A stretch of 64,000 bases of DNA from Rhytidiadelphus loreus. Its lineage: Eukaryota > Streptophyta > Bryopsida > Hypnales > Hylocomiaceae. The stretch spans positions 20,750,760 through 20,814,759 of the forward strand of contig OX344762.1 of NCBI GenBank assembly GCA_947034895.1, in the 5' to 3' direction. How positions within the stretch are numbered: position 1 is the first letter of the stretch; each line of letters starts with the position of its first letter. Made by a program: the position numbers and the translations under genes. Of this stretch, positions 1 through 12,518 are shown in pieces. The notes beneath the pieces are model-generated. The model did no database searches. It was not told where the DNA came from and saw nothing but the letters and a program-made list of their open reading frames with translations.

Positions 1-249
1 AAAATACTAAATTGTTAAGGATTTATTCATGGAATCGAAAATTTCCAATCTCAATGGTTGTAATGTTTTAATAAACAATATACACTTGATGTTTTTATTT
101 TTTTCCAAAAATACTAAAAATCGAGTTAAATAAAGGACTTCAAAGTTTATTTTAGAATAAAGATTCCATAACTATCCGCAAACTACCCACAATTAAAATC
201 CTTCATAACTTTCATTTCATTAACAAAAATAGAATGATTCAAAGCTTTC

Positions 250-303
<54 letters not shown>

Positions 304-352
304 GCTGCCCAAAATCACTATGTTGCTAATGAACACAATTTGATCCTTTGGA
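1..352 (-). mobile_element. piggyBac-like MITE relic (family A), cut by window edge
   Basis: Reverse-orientation relative of the element at 12519-13460. It shares the block ending in 'tagtgagctgcccaaaatca' and 'ctatgttgct', which matches the inverted start of family A. The terminus near 345-352 is decayed (cctttggagttaat instead of TTTAGGGGTTAA). A (TA)n run lies inside it. The other end is beyond the window. Confidence 0.55.
252..299. repeat. (TA)n microsatellite
   Basis: About 24 uninterrupted TA units inside the family A relic. Similar runs occur at 5480-5519 and 16552-16611. Confidence 0.95.
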
Positions 353-3215
353 GTTAATAGTAGTTGCAACATATTTTTCATAATTAATTTTAGTTGAAAT
401 TGACCAATCCTTTTAACCAACTTTGGTGGTCACAACTTTCTTTGATAGATTTACCAAACAATAATATTGATCATCATTGAGACAATCAAAACACCTTTTA
501 AATGTCACCTCTTGGTTGCCAAGCTCAATGCATTCAACTTACAACAAGATCACCAAGACTTAAGTGTCATGTTGAAAATTCCCATGCCATTATTGTTTTT
601 TGCGAACTTGTTTTGGTAATCAAGAAGATTCAACTTCTTTTTGTGAATACTCTTGTGGCAGTGCAAGATCTAGTGGCATAAATTATTGATTCAATAGTTG
701 TGACACAGGAAAATTCAAACTTAGGCTTTGGTTGAGGCTCTACATCTTGAGATTCTAAAAAATCCTTCTAGTTTAACAATTCTTACTAAAGAAATGAGTG
801 TGAACAAAGATGAAAACAAAGAACAAGACACTAGAAGGCTCTACAAGTGGCATTGCCAAGATATAGTAGAACTTGTCTCCAGAATTAGTACAAATGTTAG
901 TATAAGAAAATTAATACAAATATTAGTACTAAACCATGTTTGATATCATAAAGAGAATGTAAGGTTTGAATGGACCCTAATGCTCTTCAAAACTAGCTTC
1001 AAAACTACCAACAATGAAGCAAAAATTGCTCCTGATTCACTATTTAACAAGTGATCTCAATGGCCAAAAAATCCACTAAAATGATTCAAATGGAAACAAA
1101 ATACATGTACAAGGTGGTTTGAAAGGGAAAAAAATGCCCTTATATACTTTTATCAAAGACACCCCTCCCTCTCTCCTACAAACTTTCAAAAAAAGACTCC
1201 AAATTACAAATGGATTGTGCTATTGGCTTCAGAAGTTCATTTTCAAGAGTGAAGACCTACTCTCCCTTGTTCGTCACAAAACAATCACAAAAATTTGGTG
1301 CAAAGTTCAATAAAAAAATGGTGTAAAAATCCAAAACTTAGAGGTTACCTTGTCTAAGGAATTCAACTAGCCTACATTATTTAGAAGGAGTGTGGGAGTA
1401 AGAAAAGACCCTATGTTGGTCTTATTCTACCTTTGTATGCTCTTGGAATGATGGTCAAGTTTAGGTATTTATTGGTATTGTAACACTTTGAAATTTGTTG
1501 AAGAGCATTATTAGTATAAAACAACTATCCTAATTTTTAGTAAGATTTTACCACAACCTCAGGAATTTTTAGGAATTTTCCATTGTTGATTTAGGTAGTT
1601 GTCCATTTAGAAGGAAATCTTTTGCAAGTTGGAAGATTTTAGAAATTTTTATGGTACTTTTTATGGAATCCTATGAAAGATGTATAAGCTTATATTTTTA
1701 CTCCGCACATTCAAAGAAAGAGATTGGAATCCTACTATCTCCTTTAATTATTGGTGAATCAAAAATATTTTACAAGGAAAAGAATCTTAGAAAATTAGAT
1801 TCAACGTTGGATTCTTGAAATTATTTAAATCCCTAAACACACTAATTCCACCATGGATGCCCTCTTTTGGTACGTTGTAAGTTTTTGGAACCTCTAGGCT
1901 AACAATTAGGGATTTTACTTTTCTCGGAATAACTAAGAAACTTAAAACCTATCTTTAAAGAATAACTTAGAGATTTTACTAGCGTTCCCTTGAATTGTTT
2001 TAGCTATGAATTTTCACATGTTAGGTAGGGTTAGGCATTCCAAGAGGTATTGATAAAGTATTATATACTTTGAGTACTCTTGGAATTTCAACCTACATAC
2101 ATGCAAGATTTTGAGGTATTTTAAGTATTCTACTCTATTATGGATCAATTACTACATTGTTATGTATTATACCTATTTGATTTAATACTCTTTGGGGGGG
2201 GTTATTGTTTAAAACTTAACTGAAAACATAAAAAAAAAATTATGAGTCCTCAGTGACAAATTGGAGCTCACACCAGCCTACAATCTTAGTGGACTTACTA
2301 AGAAATGGTACAATGTGCTATTTCCAAGCTCCAACACCCGTCTCTTGCATTGCTATGTCCAATTTCATGATTGGATTCATTATAAAGGTACACTATGTCA
2401 TTTGATAGGCAGTCACTAATAGGGTCCTTGACCTCATGCCACATTTAACTACTTCTAAACTATTCAATGAAATTTGGACAAAACATCCAGAGATCTATAG
2501 ATAATAGCATCGGGGGATCCTTTGATGTTTGTATAGATCTCCCAATGTTTTGCCTAGATCTCTGGATGTTTTGCATTATCTTTTGATGACCATTTTTTTT
2601 TCTCCCAATGACCATTATTAATTTTGGACTTTTCGAAATCCAAAAGCAGTTAAATGTGACATCCTCTCTTCAACAAATTTATCAATGTTTTGAATACCTT
2701 AGAAATGATACCACACATCGCCCACAAGAATACATGGTGCACTATCAACTCCACTTGAGGAAGGCAAATTTTCAAAGACATCAAGAAGGCTTTCATTGCC
2801 TAAATCTCCTCTCTTAGGTACAAGCACCATTGGTATCTGTTTGGCGCTAGATGTCTAGCCAACTTTATATACACATATAGTAGCGGAGTACATGATTGAT
2901 ACTATCAAGAAATTCCAAAGCCAATGTCTCAATTTATTGATGTATCCACCCAAGAATGCAAATAACATTCTTTTGAAAAATGTAATGAAGAAATGCTCCT
3001 TATATACTCCCAATGTTAGGGATGTGGTTTCCAGGAGGGTATGGCAAGCACAATATGAGTCCTGACTAAGCAAACATGAACTTGTAACTCAGAGAAATCC
3101 AAATCCAAAGCTCAAGTAGAGAGTAATTCCAATGCCTCCGCATATCGAGTAAGGAAGGAAAGAAGACAAAGTCATCTCTACCGTGATTCCCTTGTTGCAT
3201 GCCTTCGTTACCCAT
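353..3215. other. AT-rich stretch without recognisable gene
   Basis: Only short open frames with no recognisable domain occur here, for example near 728-943, 1119-1313 and 2608-2817. One small foldback is present: 19-nt perfect arms at 2479-2497 and 2555-2573 (CAAAACATCCAGAGATCTA and its complement). I see no tRNA, long terminal repeat or conserved coding block. Confidence 0.6.
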
Positions 3216-3409
3216 CACTACAAGAAAAATAATGTATAAATAACTGCAAAGAATGACTGAATAGGAGTGATTGTGGACAAAAATGACTGCAGTGTGATTT
3301 TGGCCCCTAGAGTCATAGTGGACTAGTCATTTTTATAAATGACTGCCATAGTATTATCACCATCCATTGTGAGCTTGGATGGGGTTTTGAATGAAACTTC
3401 CAAAGTGGT

Positions 3410-3700
3410 AAATCTAGGAAATTTGAATATTATTTTTTGAAATCTAGGATTATATTCTGAAATCTAGGAAATGTGAATATTTTTCTTCTAAAATCTAGGA
3501 TTATATTCTAAAATCTAGGAAATGTGAATATTTTTCTTCTGAAATCTAGGATTGTATTCTAAAATCTAGGAAATGTGAATATTATTTTCTAAAATCTAGA
3601 ATTATATTCTAAAATCTAGGAAATTTAAATATTTTTCTTCTGAAATCTAGGAAATGTGAATATTATTTTCTAATATCTAAAAGATTTGAAGATTATTTTC
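3410..3700. repeat. Tandem repeat, about 51-bp unit, about 5 copies
   Basis: The phrase aatctaggaaat recurs at about 3411, 3461, 3512, 3563 and 3613, alternating with aatctaggattatattct. The same unit reappears inverted at about 4156-4225, so the array is part of the foldback interior of the CACTA element. Confidence 0.85.
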
Positions 3701-3828
3701 GAGTTGTGGTGAAATGTACAAAATGAGTACACCATATACCGAACACCATACATCATATACAAATACATGATTCATACATCATACACCATATACAAATACA
3801 CTATATTTTACATATGTGTCAAATGGAT

Positions 3829-4155
3829 TTTCAAGCCATTTAGTGTGAATACAAAGAGTTCAAATAACAAGCCTTTTATACAAGTGGGGTGGTAGGAGGC
3901 AAGACAAACCATGTGCCCGGATTTGTAAAATGTTGATGCAATAGTAGAGTAGTGATGTGGAAGTCATTATGTAGTTGTGTTAGAGTAGTAGGGATTATAC
4001 TCTAACACAACTACATAATGACTTCCACATCACTACTTTACTATTGCATCAACATTTTACAAATCCCACATGGTTTGTCTTGCCTCCTACCACGCCACTT
4101 GTATAAAAGGCTTGTTACTTGAACTCTTTGTATTCACACACTAAATGGCTTGAAA
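3829..4155. repeat. Long near-perfect foldback (about 158-bp arms)
   Basis: Arm 3829-3986 is nearly the exact reverse complement of 3998-4155, with an 11-nt loop (3987-3997). The stem continues outward as 3630-3701 against 4156-4225, with about 127 bp extra in the left arm (3702-3828, ACCATA-rich). A transcript across it would fold into a long double-stranded RNA. Confidence 0.9.
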
Positions 4156-4488
4156 ATAATCTTCAAATCTTTTAGATATTAGAAAATAATATTCACATTT
4201 CCTAGATTTTAGAAAATAATATTCACATCATTTAAAGTGGAAAAAACAAGTTTTTTAGCACATTGTAGGACTAGATAAAGACAGCACGTTCTAGATGTAA
4301 AAATGTGGATGAAGACTCCCTACCGCTAAGTCGTCATCCTGTAGTCGCAAATGTGACTCTGAATTGACTCTAATGATGACAATTCCAAACCCTTGGTGCA
4401 ATTAGGGAACATGAGTCATATTCAAGTCAGTCCAGACAAACAATCATTCTTCTATGGTTACATTTACCCCCATTTCCTTGTAGTGCAT

Positions 4489-5474
4489 AACTGCCTCCAA
4501 CATCCATTTAAGCTTGAAGCGTATAAGGGAGTAGGTGCTATTGCTCACCACTTCTTCTAATAGAGTGTCAAGTTTTGTTCAGGAAATGTCCTACAAGGGT
4601 GGAATATCTCCTTCAACCTACAACACTCCAAGGAGTGATTCTAAACCTTCCTCCACGATGAACAATTGTTGAAAGGAGGATATAGTCAAAGAACTCCATT
4701 TTCTACCACTACCTTGTATATTGAATCCTCGTGCATCTAAAAGGGCACCATCCTATTCACAAATTTGATCGTGTACTACTATAAGCTATATACACTCATC
4801 ATTCAATCCAAATCAAACACCCCCACTACAAACATCTTTTTCTCCTCCCAACCTTGAATCTTCATAGATCTAAACCACTGCCAAAAAATTTACAATTCAT
4901 TTTGAGGACAATTTATATTCTATAATTAAGATTTCAAGTGCAATTACAAGGGTTTGCCTGCATAATTAGGCATTATGACTTCTTCATCCAAATTGTACTT
5001 TGTTAGTTCTAAGTAGCCTCATCATCTGTTTTATCTCAAATATTCTTTATCACCTACAAATTGGGTGTCTATATAGATGCATACTCGATGAGATCGATTG
5101 GTAGCTTGGATCAATGGATCAAATTAAATATAGTAAGTTTTCAATTTGCAACAATCAACATTTATTGGGGTTGCAATCTTAAGCTACAAAGATTGTGTCT
5201 AAAATAATGTTTTGAGAGCACATATTATCAAGTGTCGCAATCTTCAAGTTGTAAAGACCATGTCCACATATTGCTTGAGCACTGACCTTTTCAGAGTATC
5301 TTGATGTTGTTGATAAAATTCATGTCATGGTAAGCATAATTAGATTTTTAATTTTGTTTTGCATATTTTTATACTCTTTGTAGACATTCATCTCCATCAC
5401 CAAGCCACCTCATTGATCAATATAATTGAGGTAATCAATTCATAGCCTTTTGATAAAATAGAGATGTATGAAAG

Positions 5475-5526
<52 letters not shown>

Positions 5527-6648
5527 CTTTTTATGTCATTTTCGGAAAAAACAATGAAAAAATATTGCCAAGAATTAAAAGCATTTCCAAATTAGATTAC
5601 AACCTCAAGAACCTCATTTTAAATTAAAAAGCTACACCATGAGAAAGGATTGCACCACCAATACATGAGGTGCATTTGACTAAAGAAAAGATTGATTAGC
5701 AAAATTAAGAATTTTTAGAAGGCATGATCAAATTGCAAAATAGAAGATGATACTAGTAGAAACTCAAAATCATATATAGAGATGCTTAGCCATGGGTGTC
5801 ACAAACCTTAGCATATTGTTGGACAATCAATGACAAAATCATGCAGTATTGTAAACAAATTTTATCCCATATAATTTGGCATTTTAATTTGCATTTGTAT
5901 ATACCTGATTGTGAAGCAATGCCTAGCCAACAAGCCCAATAGTGGTTAGCCTTTGAGCGCCTTATTCATTTTGAAAGGCTTGTACTTGTAGTGGAGAGAG
6001 TGATGTCCTAGTGAGGGAGCGTTGTGACGTGGAAAGAAATCTTTCATGAGTTAAATTTTTTGTTGAGTGGTTTATGCCGCGCAATATTCTCTTTGACATC
6101 TCTCAATGAATCTTCTTTCTTCATTCTTGGTTTTTGTTTAACCTTTCAATGCCCCTAACCGTTTAGCAATAGAGTCTGTTTTCCTGACCTCCTTCCAAAA
6201 TGCAGAGTGTAGTGGTTGATCTACAAAGTCTTTTGAAGATGCATTGTTGAAATGTCAAGTACATTCCTTGAGGAATATACTGATCATTTCTTTTGAGAAT
6301 CTATAACCTATGATCTATGGCAATTACAATTCTAAAATTGAATGCATACAAGATGGTCAAGTGCTAAGCATTTCCACAAATTTTTAGGCTAATTGGACAT
6401 TCAACGTAAGATTTAGGAATGCCCAAATGTGGATCACTTGACAATATTGGAACACATGTCCCCTAGAGGAAACTTGTACGACTTGTGCAATACAAGTTGC
6501 CTAACTAGCTATGCGATGTTTATCCAATTCACTAGCACCACCCATTGGAGTTGTAGGATTGTCTTGTACGTCACATGTGATTCATGGGATATTCAACATG
6601 ATAACTTAGCAGAGACTATCGATTTACATTATACACGTTTTGTGGAAG
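4489..6648. other. Anonymous AT-rich DNA
   Basis: No recognisable gene, RNA or terminal repeats were found. A (TA)n run lies at 5480-5519. The open frame at 6429-6695 (plus) has no family resemblance I can name and overlaps the next element. Confidence 0.5.
5480..5519. repeat. (TA)n microsatellite
   Basis: About 20 TA units. Confidence 0.95.
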
Positions 6649-7180
6649 CCCGGGGAGATCACTTAGAGTGTCCATTTAGAACCTACGTGCGTTAAGATTT
6701 TGGACCCCCTATCTTATATCCTAAAATTTAAATAAAAGGAGGAAAAAAAAATATCAATATATTTCCCTACTTTGGAAGTTTATGTTTTGAATTATTGATA
6801 ATTTTATTCGTTAATTATAATTAGTTACAAATTTTTGAAGTAAAAAACTACACTGTAGAGGTGAAAATAACTTTCACACCCCTATTTTATATAAGAAAAA
6901 TTTGTCTAAAAAATGAACAAAAAATTATTGAAAATAAATTTCTACTTAAAGTTCATTTTTCTTGAATATTGATGCAATGGTCATTTAAATGTGTTCTCTA
7001 TAAATATTTGAGTTGAAAAATATGCTATTTTAGTTCATTTTTCAACCTATTCTACAAATCAATTCACACGTTTTTTGGCAATAGAAATCTACAATCATTA
7101 TTCCCAATTCAAAAAACGTGTGTTTAATAATGATTGTAGGTTTCTGAGAACCAAAACATGGAAAACATACTAGCTATTGC
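6649..7180 (+). mobile_element. hAT-like MITE, left end intact, right end lost
   Basis: It starts CCCGGGGAGATCACTTAGAG, like the copy at 38698. The interior matches the copies at 16785-17348 and 38698-39282: 'aagtttatgttttgaattat', 'ctttcacacccctat', 'atttgagttgaaaaatatgc'. No matching right terminus or target duplication is visible. A short palindrome around 7085-7140 (ctacaatcattatt / aataatgattgtag) sits near the broken end. Confidence 0.6.
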
Positions 7181-7911
7181 TAACAAAATTGGCTAACAAG
7201 AAAGTAATTACCATGCCCATGAAAGACTCTACAATCCTATGATAAAAGCACAAAAAGACAATTCAATTGAGGTGACATTCTTGGCACTCATTCTTGACTC
7301 AATGAGCTAGTTGCATTGCCCATTTCTTTGAAGTGTGAACCAAAGAAAACAAGGCTCATCGCATAGCCAAACTGGTTCACCAAGTGGGCCACAAGCTAGA
7401 CAAACTCATCGTTGCTTTTTCTTGAAACGCTTACATCAACGAGGCCGTTGATTACCATTGCGAACATTGTGGTGGAGTTCTGTATTTTGAGCATTGTGTC
7501 GGAAACAAGTTCGAGGCAATGGAAATAGCGGTTCGATTAACTCCATTGCTATAATGAAGTGGAATGCCTTCCATCATTACAACCGCTCGTTATGAGCCTT
7601 ACGGTCGTGGACATAAAGACGCCATGCATTTTGGAATGAGCTATCCAGTACAAAAAACCACACCTTGTGCCACCATTTACGGGACCAAAATTGACATTTG
7701 TAGTCCTTTTGCATTTAGTCATTCAGATCTACCCCTTGCATATTCACCTCATAGTCAACCTATTGTGGACCTGTAGGTTGGTCTGACTGCACTTCTCTCA
7801 ACTAAAGCAATATCATCATAGCACGAGTTCTTTGAAGTGCTAAGGAAAATCACAAGCTTCAAGTCATACTAAGTGTATGCTGACATTTTACAACTCTTAT
7901 GCATTAATTGT
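7181..7911 (+). pseudogene. Decayed coding-like segment, unrecognised
   Basis: Around 7370-7550 the plus strand reads through a protein-like stretch containing VDYHCEHCGGVLYFEHC, with paired cysteines suggestive of a small metal-binding module. Stops break it, and an open frame continues at 7564-7776. I do not recognise the family. It may belong to a transposon or be a captured gene fragment. It is 3' of, and on the opposite strand to, the piggyBac relic. No splice sites or start codon could be assigned. Confidence 0.25.
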
Positions 7912-8963
7912 CTAGAACAAGGTATTCCGAGGATGCTCACCTTGATAGAAACCACACAAAGAAGACAGCATGCCGGCTATGCCCACCCGGTTTCCTTTCA
8001 CTGTCCTTGTGGCAAATATACCTCTCTGTAGTAATGATTCAAACATGGACGGAGATGTAAAGCAGTTATCCATAACAACTATGTGTCCTTTGTGGGACAT
8101 CCTACAAACTAATTGTGACACAACCCGTTCTCCTTGGCCAACCTCTGTCACACCATTCTTTGCCAAGTATGGTATCAAATTGTAAATATACTGAGATGGG
8201 TTGCTAACAAGAACCCAGACCTTTATGCCATAAAGAGTAGGCTTTGCAGGCATATATTGGTGAATGGGACTAAAGTGGCCTCTACACGCAATCATGATTT
8301 CATCACATGTAGTTAAATGCTCCAAATTCCACAAGTGGCAACTTTGTTCAACAAATCCCTCCCAAAATTGACTGCACCTTATCGATCTTGTCGTAACCAG
8401 ATTCATTCTTCTTTGGAAGCATTTTGTTGTTTACACAATAGAGGCAATAAAGTATACACTCAAAACGATCTCGACTCGTGACTTTTGAAATCAAAGGACA
8501 ATGACAAAATGATCCTTTCTTCCAATAATCCCAAATGGTTGGTGTTTGCTTCAAGGCCATGAAAATCACCATGCCCATCCAAGCTCTAAATTCAACCTCC
8601 GTGACCAGTACCCATCTTGGTCCTCCGTTGTTGTATTGAGACCAGTACTCTGTAATTGCTTGCTTAGCATAAAGATTTGTTTGCCGCACCATCTCACTAA
8701 TAACGCTATTGTTCCAAAAGAGACGAAAGAAATAACTAGCCATCTTTTTGTTCTGTAAGAACCTCTACGTAGGCCTTGGATGCGGTCCTCAAAATTGAAT
8801 CATTTCCCCTAGCATTTCACTATGCTCTTGGCCCCATGTAGCGTTGCTATAGTGCTCCTTGATTCTCTCAAAAACAGATGAATCCTTTGCTTCAAACTTG
8901 GTAAAGTGTTGATAAGCTTCAAAGTCAAACGATCCACTGTCTTGACTCATTTAGCCTATCGGA
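7912..8963 (-). pseudogene. piggyBac-type transposase (DDE_Tnp_1_7), decayed
   Basis: Minus-strand remnant of a piggyBac cut-and-paste transposase, the class that inserts at TTAA. Reading from 8963 leftward: an acidic stretch, then GPHPRPT between two in-frame stops, then FFRLFWNN...IVRQTN-like (seen as VISEMVRQTNLYAKQA), the usual N-terminal block. One frame runs 8743-8348. A frameshift near 8350-8406 leads to a second frame, 8406-7912. That frame contains DEIMIACRGHF (first catalytic Asp region), YMPAKPTLYGIKVWVL (the family's most conserved block) and VVMDNCFTSPSMFESL (second Asp). The third catalytic Asp and the Cys-rich C-terminus are missing, as the frame stops at 7912. At least two stops and one frameshift mean it is not functional. 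No TTAA-flanked terminal repeats could be tied to it. The piggyBac assignment is firm; autonomy and age are unknown. Confidence 0.85.
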
Positions 8964-10620
8964 TCTATTATCAAATAAGTTCCAATTAGAGTTCTCGTCA
9001 TTAGAATCATTACCTACAAAGTTTTTGAAGTCCCCCAACTAAGATCGATCATCAGAATCTAATGGTGAATCTTTCAAGCCATAATCATCATTTTTGTTTA
9101 GCAATATGATATCTATAGCACCGACAAGAGCCATTCCATCATCTTTTGCTGTAGATCCATTAGTTCTTGTAAGGTCGGTATCATCAGTTTGGAGCGCCTC
9201 TTGACCTTGCACTGTTGTAGAAGGATGACGCCAATCTTAAGTAGAGCAATCCAAACAGTTTACAATACTCCACCCTATGCATCCTCCAAATTCAACGCCA
9301 AAAAGGTGACGATCCTCTTTCCAATAGGCTTGTTGCACCTCTCCTACAAAGTGTTCCAATCCTCCATATTGTGTTGGATCATACCCCAATACATGATCTA
9401 GTCGTATTGAGAGCCGTATGCACACTTCATTTGGATAATTGCTACCATCAACTCTATTTGGACCTCTAGGAATGCATTGGATTAGTTTTGTAGGTGCCAC
9501 CTCCGTTTGATGTGTTGTACCCTCTTTTGTATGACCCTTGGAACTCACTTGTAAGAAATCAACCCCTTGTACTAGGTTGGTAATTTCTCTAAGCTACATC
9601 TCTATTTGCACCAATTCTGAAAATTGAGAATCTAAATTCACAGAAATCCTCCGTCAAACAATAGCTGTGGACCCTTTTACTACTACATTTTGTAGATTCA
9701 TATCACTTTCTCTTCGTTGACAGGTATGTACTTGAATACTTTTTGGACTATGTATTGGCGGTAAATGTTGGCCACATCTGCCATTCCGACTTCATAATCA
9801 AAGAGGTATAACCTCATTTGCATTGCAGATCTAGAATGCTTGGTGATTCTTCCATACGCAACTCTATCATTGATTCCAACACAACTGATGTTTGCTGGAC
9901 CTCGTGGCTTGCTCGAACCTTCAAGCATGATGTTGCCTCTTGCCTTGTTGCTCCCTTCATTTTGATCAAATATTTGTGGCCACTAGTGCTCACACAAGAA
10001 TTTGTTCAACTCTGGAGGAATGCCATTAGGATGCCCTTCTGAAACTTGTTGTGTCCAACCAAGCATAACTCCAACTTGCCTTCAAAACAAGTATTGCCAA
10101 TTCCAAGTGCCAAGACCTTTAGCCAAATGTGATTCCTTGAAGGTGGCAACAAACTCAACAAAAATTGCTCATCAAGGCAATTCACAACCTTTTGGGCTAC
10201 ATCTGCTCCTTATCCTTTGCCCAATGCCTAGTGTTACAATAAATCCATCACCTTGAAGACCTCTTCTTTAGTAGCCCGACCCTTGTTCAATGCAATAGTC
10301 ATTGTCACAACAAAGGTGGAGACAACAATAGCTACGATCGAATTCTGTGTAGACAACAAAAAGCAATTGATAAGAAGAGTGGAAGCGCACAACTCCTTCT
10401 ATGAGCATGTTGTCATGCATTGAAGTTGAACCTCTCCACCCCAAGTATTCATGAACCCTCAAAAGCCTCACTATGTCTTGTATACAAGCCATGTTGTGGC
10501 AATCCTTGAAAATACGGGTAACACTATTGTGCGTCCACATCCAAACCACCTTGAACCTACTTTCACTCTTGCACGATGCAGTATACATCACTATGAATGA
10601 GTGCAAACACAACAACCAAG
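8964..10620 (-). pseudogene. Decayed coding-like region upstream of the piggyBac relic
   Basis: Several minus-strand open segments lie 5' of the transposase. Between about 8964 and 9200 the reading is rich in Asp/Asn/Ser, as in the acidic N-terminus of piggyBac transposases. Further upstream are 9548-9237 (containing VQQAYWKEDRHLFGVEF), 9928-9698 (containing RLYLFDYEVGMADVANIYRQ) and 10615-10268. I cannot assign these to a family. They may be the 5' part of the same element or an adjacent degraded gene. Base composition is less AT-rich than the flanks, consistent with former coding sequence. Confidence 0.3.
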
Positions 10621-11460
10621 CATTAGCTTAAAGACGTCTGCATCGCTGCAACGGATCTTAGGTCCTTCCTACGCTCAATTGCTAGTCACTAGATAGTCCC
10701 AATCACTTTTTAGATATATTGTCCCAACTGCCTGTCCTTGTTTTTGCCCCTCAAGGAATTTTTTCGGCCTTTCAAAATTCCCGTGGTACTTTGGTCTGAC
10801 AACTACACAATTAGTTGAAGCAATCTTGTATCTACAATGCTGCCAAATCACAAAGATCTAGCTACCTAGTCCATTTTTAAATAATCAAGAAGAGCACTAT
10901 TTGAGCCTTGTGGGCATTGAGGAGTTAAGGTAGGTAAGTTATGTACACACCCTGCAACTGAACAACAGTTTTTGGTTTGGTGGTCACTAGAGGGTTAAAA
11001 ACTTGTTCCATTAGAGGATTTGTGAACACTAAATAACTTCATTATGAGCTTGGGGTAACTACAACTTAAATTGCATGCTTTCTAAAAACCATATAGGTTA
11101 GATTCTTGCCTAAAATGTACTTTCACTATTCATGATAGTTTATGGTTGGTTATCCTAAACCTTATTTTCAGCACTTTGAAAATTCATAGTTTATTCACAT
11201 ATCATCCAAAAAATGCATTCTTAGAGAATCTAAAATCTCTTTTTGGCTTTCAACAAGATCCTACAAAAAAATTGAGTACACTAATGGAAACCATGCTAAA
11301 TTGCTTGCTTATTTGTGCAATTTTTGGTTTAGTTACCTTGATTAGAAACTAAATTGCAACCTTATATTCCAAATGAAATGGACTTCAGAGTCAAAAGAAG
11401 GCCTATGTACTGCTACAGAAATGGTTTTTGATTTGACATAAAACAAGAGGCAATGTGAGC
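10621..11460. other. No recognisable feature
   Basis: Only short unclassified open frames (for example 11146-11352). No repeats with identifiable termini. Confidence 0.5.
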
Positions 11461-12180
11461 ACTTAAAGTTAACTACCCCATTATGGAATAAATGGGAGCG
11501 AGCCTCCAGGGGATTCACTCAATTTATTCTTTGGACATCACGTGCGATCAAGTAAATTTTCTATCCCTATTTACTTTTAAGTAAATTTTAATTTAGCTCC
11601 AAGTTTTTGGATGTTGTTACATAATCAATATATTTTTTTTGTGAAAAAAATTTGGATTCAATTGAAATCAACAAGATATCCAAATGCACAATTGAAGATT
11701 GCACTAAAACGGTTGTATTTTCACTTCAAATATTTATTAAGATTGCATTTGAATGACAATTGTATCCAACATTGGTATGTATAAACTTTAACCAAGCCTT
11801 CATTTATTGTAAATTAAAATATTATTTTTAAAATATTATTTACCATATAAAATAGGGGGTCAAAGTTTTTTTCAACTATAGAGTGTATTTATTTTCTTGC
11901 AAAATTTGTAAGTAATTATTTCAGATAAAAAAAAATTCCAAAAATTCACAATATGAACTTCCAACATATTAAAACATATTATAAATTTTTCAAACTATTT
12001 AAATGATTTTTTAACATATAAGATAGGGGGTCAAAGATATTGTTCACACGTGATCCAAAGAATACATTGAGTGACCCCCCCGGGAGCGAGCCCATTCTTA
12101 AATGTACACCACCATTAGAATTTTGCCCACAATGGGCTTGCTCCCATTAATTTTGTAATGTGGTAGTTTACTTTAAGTTA
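11461..12180. mobile_element. Small foldback MITE split by a hAT-like insertion
   Basis: The left arm 11461-11504 (acttaaagttaactacccca, ...aatgggagcgagcc) is the imperfect reverse complement of 12131-12178 (gggcttgctcccatt...tggtagtttactttaa). Without the insertion at 11505-12084 and the repeated target, the element would be about 130-140 bp. The original target sequence AGCGAGCCCATT continues on the right side, supporting a nested insertion. Confidence 0.65.
11505..12084. mobile_element. hAT-like MITE, 580 bp, 8-bp target duplication
   Basis: Flanked by AGCGAGCC on both sides (11497-11504 and 12085-12092). Inverted termini are CCAGGGGATTCACTCAATTT and its right-end partner CCCGGGGGGGTCACTCAATG. 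Both continue into TATTCTTTGG and CACGTG, and the right end alone carries CTTTGACCCCCTAT inside. The same architecture recurs at 16785-17348 and 38698-39282. The 8-bp duplication and YAGGGG-type ends favour hAT. No coding sequence is present. Confidence 0.75.
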
Positions 12181-12514
12181 TCTCTCTTTATCAGAGACAC
12201 CAATGGTTGTGTACATGGTAGGAGTGCAGAATTGGTGAATCCTCCATTCTACCAATTAAGATAGAATTGCAAATCACCATCTTGATTTGCACTTTGAAAA
12301 TGTTAGGGCTGATTCCAATAGGGGCAAAAGAATTTCAGAGGTGTGCACTTGTTTCACAAATCAAACCCAAGTAGAATTATAATTTTCTAATTAAAATTGT
12401 AATTTCTGTGAATTTATGAAGTAATCAGCTTGAAATTACAGAACCACCTGTAGACTAGAGTTATAAATGCCTTGTCAACAACCCATAACCGTCTTTCTAT
12501 GAATCCATTAGGAC
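12181..12514. other. No recognisable feature
   Basis: Short spacer between the foldback MITE and family A element. Nothing identifiable. Confidence 0.5.
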
Positions 12515-12518
12515 TTAA

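Larger units (their letters stand above)
3216..4485. mobile_element. Non-autonomous CACTA (En/Spm-like) element, 1270 bp
   Basis: It begins CACTACAAGAAAAA and ends TTTCCTTGTAGTG, the classic CACTA terminus. It is flanked by the 3-bp duplication CAT (3213-3215 and 4486-4488), the size CACTA transposases make. Subterminal copies of ATGACT/AGTCAT occur near both ends, at about 3245-3345 and 4330-4430, as expected for transposase-binding repeats. No coding capacity is visible. The interior is a tandem repeat plus a long foldback. Confidence 0.85.

Noticed and set aside
220..420. Open frame rich in Tyr/Ile
   Set aside because: Created by the (TA)n microsatellite. The same applies to frames at 16379-16709.
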